Positions 57,641 through 64,000 of a stretch of DNA of 64,000 bases are shown here, piece by piece. Source of the stretch: Serripes groenlandicus (taxonomy: Eukaryota > Mollusca > Bivalvia > Cardiida > Cardiidae); NCBI GenBank assembly GCA_031761405.1, contig JASEVX010000001.1:202076390-202140389 (forward strand). The letters run 5' to 3'. The notes under the pieces were generated by a model. That model was not told the DNA's origin. It saw only the letters and a list, made by a program, of their open reading frames with translations, and searched no databases. Both the position numbers and the translations under genes were made by a program. Positions within the stretch are counted from its first letter, which is position 1. The number at the start of each line of letters is the position of its first letter.

Positions 57641-57774
57641 GAAAAACAGTCAAATTCTTGCTGGTTTATTTATTGCGTCTACCAGCGTAGCAATTGAATT
57701 TGAATATAGTACGCAAATTGAATAGAAGAAAAAGTACCATTCATTTTATTAAATTAAAATCTGAACTAAAAATC

Positions 57775-57884
57775 TTAACCTTTTCTCAGAGACAGACCTA
57801 AAATAATGATGTTATTTTAGGTCTTTGCCTTATCTACAGCTAGGATTTTTATTTTGGAAATGTTTTTATCAGGTAAAGGGTTAA
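57775..57884. mobile_element. Short TTAA-flanked MITE
   Basis: TTAA-CCTTTTCTCAGAGACAG ... TATCAGGTAAAGGG-TTAA around a small hairpin AGACCTAAAATAA/TTATTTTAGGTCT. Terminal bases match family Q, the interior does not. Confidence 0.6.
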
Positions 57885-58720
57885 ATAGAAGTTCTTTGTA
57901 AACAATCCTTGATTTCATTTTCAGATTGTTACAATTTTAAATCATCCATATAATAGTCTACAGGATTTTTAGTTTGGAAATGTCTTTACCTGATAAGTAA
58001 GTAAGTAAACAATCTCTGATTTCATTTTCAGATTGTTACAATTTTAAATCATCCTTGTAATAGTGCAAACTTGAAAACATTGTAGGGAAAGGAGAGATTG
58101 TAAGTTAGCTGTAATATTAAAAAAGGCATGTATAGAAAGAAAAAGGAAAAACAAGATATAAAGCAATACATCAATCTTCCTTGGTCTCATATTGTATGAC
58201 ATAATTTAAAAAAAGAAGAAGACATTTAAACCTTAGGCGTTGTGAAAACCTGTCTCTTTTATCATAATACTATAGATAAAGGCTATTTATAGTAACACGA
58301 TATTTTATCGTCGATATAGTGTGGTTTACTTTACTGTTTTACTCAATATTATTTTCTCTTAAATACACTGCTAGACAAGAACATAGCGCATAAAAACTCT
58401 GTCTGCGGAAATGTCAACACTGACAGTATGGGGTTTCTCCCGCTACGTCTGTTCCGTAACACTTCGCCGAGTCAACATTACAACATTGTAATACGATGCT
58501 GTCACCCATCCATTTTGACAGCATGAAAATACATTTCGCTAAGTTTACTTGTTGTTTTTATTTCAACGAAATAGTACTGTATTAATAGCGAAAAACCAGG
58601 TGGGACGTGTGTTAAGATACACCACTTTCGCTGACACTTTCTTGTTTGTCTAACGTAACGAGGGTTGTTATGGTGGGTGGTGCTCAACTCAAAAAGTCAT
58701 AGCGTCAATTGTAAAGAGAC
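57885..58720. other. AT-rich spacer with a partial local duplication
   Basis: CTGATTTCATTTTCAGATTG...AATTTTAAATCATCC occurs twice (about 57908 and 58016), roughly 108 bp apart. A minus frame at 58502-58687 is unrecognised. Confidence 0.45.
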
Positions 58721-58721
58721 A

Positions 58722-58995
58722 TTAAATGTGGCGAAAAGGATCTCTACTCTTTTTAATTAGATCTACGTCGCAAATGCGGCATTTTTCCACCAGCTCCAGG
58801 GTTACTACGGAAGCGGCGGCCATAATTGTTGTAACTAACACGGTTTTGTTACATGGCATTTCATTGGATGCGTAAAACTTTTTACGCATCCAATCAAATT
58901 GCAGAGCGGGGATTTCAATTCTAAAGAGGCCGTCCGCCAAGGGTACTTATGGGAATGGTAATGTACGAAGTAGCCTTGGCTAGCGAAGATGCATA
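58722..58995 (-). pseudogene. Third copy of the CxxC first exon and its promoter block
   Basis: On the minus strand CTAGCCAAGGCT...CCATAAGTACCCTTGG (58990-58935) and AATTTGATTGGATGCGT lead to MAAASVVTLELVEKCRICDV, then a frameshift into FATFNVSLQLTL and a stop. Compared with 36949 the CRIC motif and the following spacing are kept, but the frame is broken. Confidence 0.55.
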
Positions 58996-59310
58996 CACCC
59001 CTGCAAAGTAAAATGGCTCCTGACATTTCTACAAAGACATAATTATTATTAGTTAAAATTTTATACATGAATTACAAAGACTACTTTACATGAAATACAT
59101 GAATTACAAAAGCTACTTACTAAACATGAACTACTTGATTTACAAAACTACAACTTACAAAATGTAGTTAAAAACATTCTAAACAAAATAAACGTTTTGG
59201 GAACAAGCCCATTCTCCGTACCTGTCAGGGGGCTTACTAGATCTTGTGGATCTGTGGACCGGTTCGGCCACAGGTAAATAAAGTCTCTCAGGAATAGGGG
59301 TAAAATATGG
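58996..59310. other. Region downstream of the retroelement, no LTR found
   Basis: Expected position of a 3' LTR for the minus-strand retroelement, but no TGTAACC...GGTTACA block is present. Confidence 0.4.
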
Positions 59311-59314
59311 TCGA

Positions 59315-60688
59315 TCATTTTCTGTATGACAATGATTTACAGGGGGTCATATCACCCGCTGGAGAGTGATGCTCAGTCGTCGGGTTGCGAGCCCGAGTCT
59401 GTGCTACTGTACGTCTCTGTGGTATAATGTACTGATCACTGTTGTCAGAATGTGATGATGAGTTGGAATCCGAATCCGTATCAGATTGGGGCACCGGAAA
59501 AGATTTTCTTGCTGGTTCCTTTCGGCTCAGCTTCGCTTTTCCTGACGTCATCACAGCTTTATCAGTAGACATTGCAGTTGAATGGAAGAAGCATATTGCG
59601 ATGCAGAGTTCTGGTGGGTTCTTTGCTGTTAAGCAACCGTAAACAATACACCGGAACAGCAGCATCGGGTATGTCAGATATAACATACGGCTCTGCCTCC
59701 CAAACATCTGCCAACTTACATTTACCTGTGCGATGCGCTTTCCTGACAAGTACAGTGTCACCAACTTCGATCCTGTTTTCCTTTATTTTCCGGTTGTACC
59801 GCCTCTTGTTGTCTGTGGCATTTCTCTGTGCGGTCTCAGATGTGGTGCGGTAGGCTTGACTCATTCTTTGCTTGAGTCGACCAATGTAGTCTGTAGGGCT
59901 GCTGCTATTACTTTGGTCGGGGGTGATTCCTAAGAATGCGTCTACAAAAAGACGGGGATGCCATCCAAAAAGTAGATAATGTGGCGAATAGCCTGTAGCC
60001 TCGTTCTTAGTTGCATTATAGGCATGAGCAAGAGGACCTACATGGGACTTCCAGTCAGATTTCTGGGATTCCTCATCTTACCAAGCATTCTGAGAAGGGT
60101 TCTGTTAAACCTCTCCGCACTTCCATTTCCCATAGGGTGATATGGGGTTGTTCGAGTTTTACGAACATCGGCAATTTTGCATAGCTCCTTTATGACATTG
60201 CTTTCAAAGTTCCGGCCTTGGTCGCTGTGTAGCTGTTCCGGAAATGAGAAATTGATGATGAAGTGATCGTATAATGCTTTGGCTGTTGTTTGTGCTGTCT
60301 GGTTTTTAGTCCGAACTGCTTTTGCAAACCGCGTTAAGTGGTCTGTTATGACTAGGATGTTCTCATATTCTCATTTAGACCTCTCCAGTCCAAGAAAATC
60401 CATACACATGAGCTGCATTCGTCTTGAGGCGTTGATAGGCATAAGTTTAGCCATGTTCCTCACTGGTGCTTTCCGCCGTACACATCGGTTGCAAGTCTCG
60501 ACTCTGTGATTTAGTTCAATTTCCATACCCGACCAGTAAAATCTTTGATGAGTAAGCCATAATGTCTTTTCCTTGCCTGGATGACCAATGTCGTCGATAT
60601 GAACCACTATCGTACCTCTGTAGTAAATATAGTTACTCAACCGGAACCTTATCTTACAAAGTCTAACTAGTCTACATAGGGTACACAT
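59315..60688 (-). pseudogene. Ty3/Gypsy-type integrase fossil
   Basis: Reading leftwards: the N-terminal zinc-binding part HIDDIGHPGK...ETCNRCVRRK; the first catalytic Asp in CMDFLGLERS; a stop (TAA at about 60371); the second Asp in [11 protein letters not shown]; the Glu in [12 protein letters not shown]; a frameshift near 60050; HAYNATKNEATGYSPH; and the C-terminal part VGDTVLVRKAHRTGKC and LHRNMLLPF. A Ser/Asp-rich tail (SDTDSDSNSSSHSDN) follows in another frame. All three DDE residues are visible, but the stop and frameshift make it inactive. Gag, protease and reverse transcriptase are absent between here and the LTR at 61884, so a large deletion occurred. Confidence 0.85.
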
Positions 60689-61862
60689 CTACACTATAAA
60701 TCAATACCTCAATAAACTATAAACCATTACTACCGTATCTTCTAAGTTTAAACGAGAATTGCAGCTACTATTTCACTTCGATCATATTCCGTGCAAATAT
60801 AGTAACTAAAGTAACTAATTAAATATGTTATTAATCAATGTTTACAGTCTACCGTTGAAACATATGGGCTCATCCTGCAATAGAAAATTTGCGAAAAAAA
60901 ACTTTAATATTAGCTTACACTTATCGGTAACCGACAGGTTGATGTGGCAACGTCCTAACTGTAGCTACTTTAAAAGGCTAGACATTTGAGTCTGCTGAAA
61001 TACCTGTAAATGCCTGCAAATTTGTTTCACTCTCACAACATTTCACACATCATGTATTGCAGTGCAGGTGAGTGTAAAGTGAACAAAATATGTAAAATGT
61101 GCGAAGTGAGGGAAATTATTAAAGCACAGAGCAGGAAACATGCAGCTGAGAAAAGAAAAAAATAACGTATTAAATGTAAAAATTAAGACTTATATATCCT
61201 GCTAGATAGATTGTTGAACTATAATACAGCATTTATCTATAAGAAAAAACCAAACATGATCATGGCTTTATCGTTTAATATTGGTCAAGTTTGTTCAAAG
61301 TCGGGTACTAAACAAACATAGGAGACATATTGCTGTGTTTGCACGCATACCTGATATTGTACAATTTATCTAAGCGTCATTCGCATTCCAACCTTGATTT
61401 TGACGGGTTTTTCTTTTACTTCATAAGGTATATATACATATTAATACATACATTGTCACTATTATATTCCAATCCTTATTTACAAAACTAACATTGTTCA
61501 CAAAACATACAAATAAAACACTATGTACCAAAAAAAACTTTGTAGTTTGCACTCGGCACGTCTTCCCCCGTCTTTTACACTACGAATATTTCTCCGCACT
61601 GATCCTCTGTTGGGTTCAGTAGTCTGTGACAAGTGGGATGATCAGTGGACTATAAAACAACAGTGATGAGTCACATGAAAATTATTCATGCCACATTGAT
61701 GCGGCAGTAGTTCTAGGACATGTTGAAATGCGTTGAATCCGGCGCTGACATCTAGTAGAACGTGTTATCGCAATAATAATAATGCGCTACAAAAACACTG
61801 ATCAAAGTAGGTAAATTGCCATGGCTAGTGATGGATCCATATCCTAACTCCTATTGACACGA
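60689..61862. other. Internal, degraded part of the retroelement or unrelated DNA
   Basis: No gag, protease or reverse transcriptase motif on the minus strand. On the plus strand a 37-codon frame at 61052-61165 (MYCSAGECKVNKICKMC, basic tail) has four cysteines, but nothing else supports it. Confidence 0.4.
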
Positions 61863-61882
61863 CAGTCTCGTCGTGGTCGCCA
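61863..61882 (-). promoter_or_regulatory. Probable primer-binding site of the LTR retroelement
   Basis: On the minus strand, one base after the LTR end GGGTTACA, the sequence TGGCGACCACGACGAGAC begins. TGG is the complement of a tRNA CCA end and the position is right for reverse-transcription priming. Which tRNA is not known. Confidence 0.6.
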
Positions 61883-61883
61883 T

Positions 61884-62023
61884 TGTAACCCAGGGAAATG
61901 TTAGGTGATATATGCTCACTAACATTCACTGATTCTTACTGTGATAACACAAGCCCAGCTAATTATGCATGAGCATGCAGTGTACATGTAGGAAAAATAC
62001 TCCCTACATGTACCTTGGTTACA
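61884..62023 (-). mobile_element. Short LTR (5' LTR of the minus-strand retroelement)
   Basis: 140 bp with perfect terminal inverted repeats TGTAACC/GGTTACA, i.e. TG...CA ends, and an internal stem TACATGTAGG/CCTACATGTA. A partial second copy is at 49404. Position and orientation agree with the integrase at 59315-60688. Confidence 0.65.
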
Positions 62024-62152
62024 TTAGTTTGATTTAATTCACTTTCTAAGCGAGCCATGGTATGGTTTGATCTTTAAGGACAGTTACAATATGGGATTAT
62101 TCTTTCTATTGAAGACTTTATAAATAGCATACCAGATCAATTGCTCAAAGAA

Positions 62153-62361
62153 CTAACCCTTTTTCACATACAACACATCTGCAGCAGTCGACTTTGAAAA
62201 TAACCAGCCAATAATGTGATTTTTTTTCGTCATATATCCTTTTGCCACATTTTAAAATTTTATTCTTAAAGTAAGGTTTTACATGATGAGATGTTCCATA
62301 TTTTTCTCCAGATTATTTCAAAGTCGCCTGCTGCAGATTTTTTATATGTGGGAAAGGGTGG
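62153..62361. mobile_element. TTAA-MITE family Q (flanks eroded)
   Basis: AACCCTTTTTCACATACAAC and CTGCAGCAGTCGACTTTGAA at the left; TTTCAAAGTCGCCTGCTGCA and ATATGTGGGAAAGGGT at the right. The TIRs are strong but the left flank is CTAA. Confidence 0.7.
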
Positions 62362-62398
62362 GTTGTCATTTGTCTATGTTCCCATTCCCAAGCTTTGT

Positions 62399-63076
62399 TT
62401 TTAGCTCTACTAGCCAAAGGCCAGAAGAGCTTATGCCATGGCGTTGTGACCGCCGTGCGTGTGTGCGTAAACAATTGCTTGTGAACGCGATAAAGTCTTT
62501 AGTTTGGATTGTATCTCAATCAAACTTATACAGTAGTTATATATCCATAAGAGCTCAGTTCCTTTCACTAACCAGCCAGATCCGCCCATGCAAGACTGGA
62601 TTATGGCCCTTGAAATTGTCAAAATTGCTATAATACAGCTTATGAACACGATCAATTCTTCAGTTTTGATTGTATCTCCATCAAACTTATACAGAAGTTA
62701 GATACCCATGAGAGCTCGGTTCCTTTCGCAAACCAGCCTGTTCCGCCCATGCAAGATTGGATTATGGCCCATGAAATTGTCAAAATTGCTATAATAGAGC
62801 TTGTGAAAACAGTAGAGGCTCCACTTACCATCTGATCTTCACCAAACTTAGATAGTAGTTAAATATTGATGAGAGCTCGGTTCCTTTCCAAAACCAGCCA
62901 GATGTGCCCTTGCATGACTGGATTATGGCCCTTGAAATTGTCAAAATGGCTATAATACAGCTTGTGAACACAATAGAGCCTCCATTTTCTATCCGATCAT
63001 CACCATACATACATGCTCTGGATTTAAAATGACCAAAGAACCATCCCAGTAGAGCATAGGATGAGGGCCTCTTGTT
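62399..63076 (+). mobile_element. HINE/pearl-like element family S, complete copy
   Basis: 5' hairpin AGCTCTactaGCC...AGAGCTT, then CCGTGCGTGTGTGCG. Four units of about 155 bp, CCAGTAGAGCAT and GAGGGCCTCTTGTT follow. Lies directly before the Ig-like exon at 63150. Confidence 0.8.
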
Positions 63077-63149
63077 ATATCTTATATACATGAGGAGTTT
63101 CTTTTTCACAAGAAAAAAATTGATTTACAAAATATTTCTTTTTTTTTAG

Positions 63150-63293
63150 TTGACGACAATCCAGCTGTAGGAGAAATTAATTCGAACCTGGAATTAAGCC
63201 TTCTGAGTATTTCGAATCCGGATGTTCGATGTTTCACAGCACACAAACCACCCAAAGAGGCTTTAGGTTGTAAGATGAACATCAAAGTTACTG
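63150..63293 (+). CDS. Ig-domain gene, later exon (second half of an Ig-like fold)
   Basis: A 144-bp exon between TTTCTTTTTTTTAG and G|GTAAGT, phase 1 at both ends and thus compatible with exons 1 and 2. Its 48 codons read VDDNPAVGEINSNLELSLL, then SISNPDVRCFTAHKPPKEA and LGCKMNIKVTG. The L.L..IS..DVRC.TA.K pattern is the E-F strand region of an Ig domain with the F-strand Cys. A preceding half with the B-strand Cys and Trp was not found in 17 kb of intron, so an exon is missed, lost, or the domain is incomplete. No stop inside. Confidence 0.6.
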
Positions 63294-64000
63294 GTAAGTC
63301 TCCTGGTGTACATGTACATGTGGGTGACTGAAAGTTTGAAACAAAGGAGATATTTCTCCTTTTCACACAATGATTTGTATTCTGTCAATGTCTTTTTCAA
63401 GTTGTAAGTCTTGAAGCAGACAACTTTTGTTATCATTTAGAAAGGAAATGGTATTAACCCTTTCCCACATACATCGCTTTCTGATGACATTTCAAAACAT
63501 TTTGGCAAAAGGAGAAATTGCTCATCATTTGCCACAATGTTTTCAACTCTTATTCAATAATAATACTTTGCTGTATATATCATTTTAATATTTGTTATTA
63601 GATGTTATCAAAATCGTCTGCCGTAAATTTATTGTTTGTAGAGAAAAGTAATCCATGCGGGATTGAACTAAATGTTTTGTAATTTTACAGCATTTAATCC
63701 TTTCACCGTTACCAGATACGTAGATATACATATGTCCCTGCCACTACTGATGCAGCGATTTATCATTTTCCTACAATTTTATCAACTTTGTATCAAAAAT
63801 GTTTTAATTTCTAGACATAATTTTTCTAACATTCTTTCAAAAATAAACAGGAAAATCCCAAGTCTCTAGAAAGGAAACCTGATTTGGCTCACTGTACAAG
63901 CGGTTCCACGAGAAAACAATCATTATGGACTCGGAGTAAATGTATCGACCCAGATCAGTCTGCACAGTCCACGCATGCTTATCAGGACCGACACATTACG
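63294..64000. other. Intron after the Ig-like exon, with a TTAA-MITE
   Basis: Starts GTAAGTCTCC. TTAA-CCCTTTCCCACATACATC at 63454 with TTTTGGCAAAAGGAGAAATT and CCACAATGTTTTCAACTC is a family Q copy whose right end is eroded. No further exon seen before the window ends. Confidence 0.5.

Noticed and set aside
59442..59933. Plus-strand frames of 66-93 codons
   Set aside because: Antisense to the integrase fossil.

Overview
The window is eukaryotic, repeat-saturated, AT-rich DNA, most probably from a bivalve mollusc. It shows GT-AG introns, tRNA-derived SINEs, fossils of five or six animal transposon classes, and about 25 copies of short elements built as a 5' hairpin, a GTCC/GTCG/GTCT-rich simple repeat and a 130-480 bp tandem core. 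That build matches the 'pearl'/HINE (Helentron-associated) elements described from oysters and clams. The species was not identified. There is no bacterial operon, CRISPR array, rRNA or complete tRNA gene.

Layout. 1-4655: repeat families S, A and F, with A inserted in F and F running head to tail. 4655-7822 (-): fossil THAP + DDE_Tnp_4-type transposase, cut by two later elements (H and G) and carrying a stop and a frameshift. 8.1-20.7 kb: intergenic sequence with elements I, D, J, L, A, B and K. 21.0-22.8 kb: a TIR element with a piggyBac-like MITE inside. 24.1-24.9 kb: a 366-bp tandem repeat. 26.2 kb: a fold-back MITE. 27.3-34.4 kb (+): a fossil Mutator-like transposase with a YqaJ-type exonuclease domain. 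Between its halves lies a stack of insertions, M > A > B > C > SINE. 34.5-35.5 kb: a LINE fragment.

The only convincing host gene is an immunoglobulin-domain gene on the + strand: a signal-peptide exon (36247-36289), an Ig-domain exon (45779-46090) and an Ig-like exon (63150-63293), all joined in phase 1. It starts in the window and continues past its right edge or has exons I could not find. Its introns of about 9.5 and 17 kb carry elements E, A, H and D, a SINE, a HARBI1-like fossil, a RecQ-like helicase fossil, two candidate exons of an unrecognised gene, a pogo-like MITE, many TTAA-flanked MITEs, and a deleted LTR retrotransposon (-) with LTR, primer-binding site and integrase.

The main discovery-type result is the shared grammar. 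About twelve sequence-unrelated tandem-repeat families have the same four-part end structure, insert between T residues without target duplication where this can be checked, and are almost all on the + strand. All similarity statements come from reading the sequence by eye; no alignment or database search was run.
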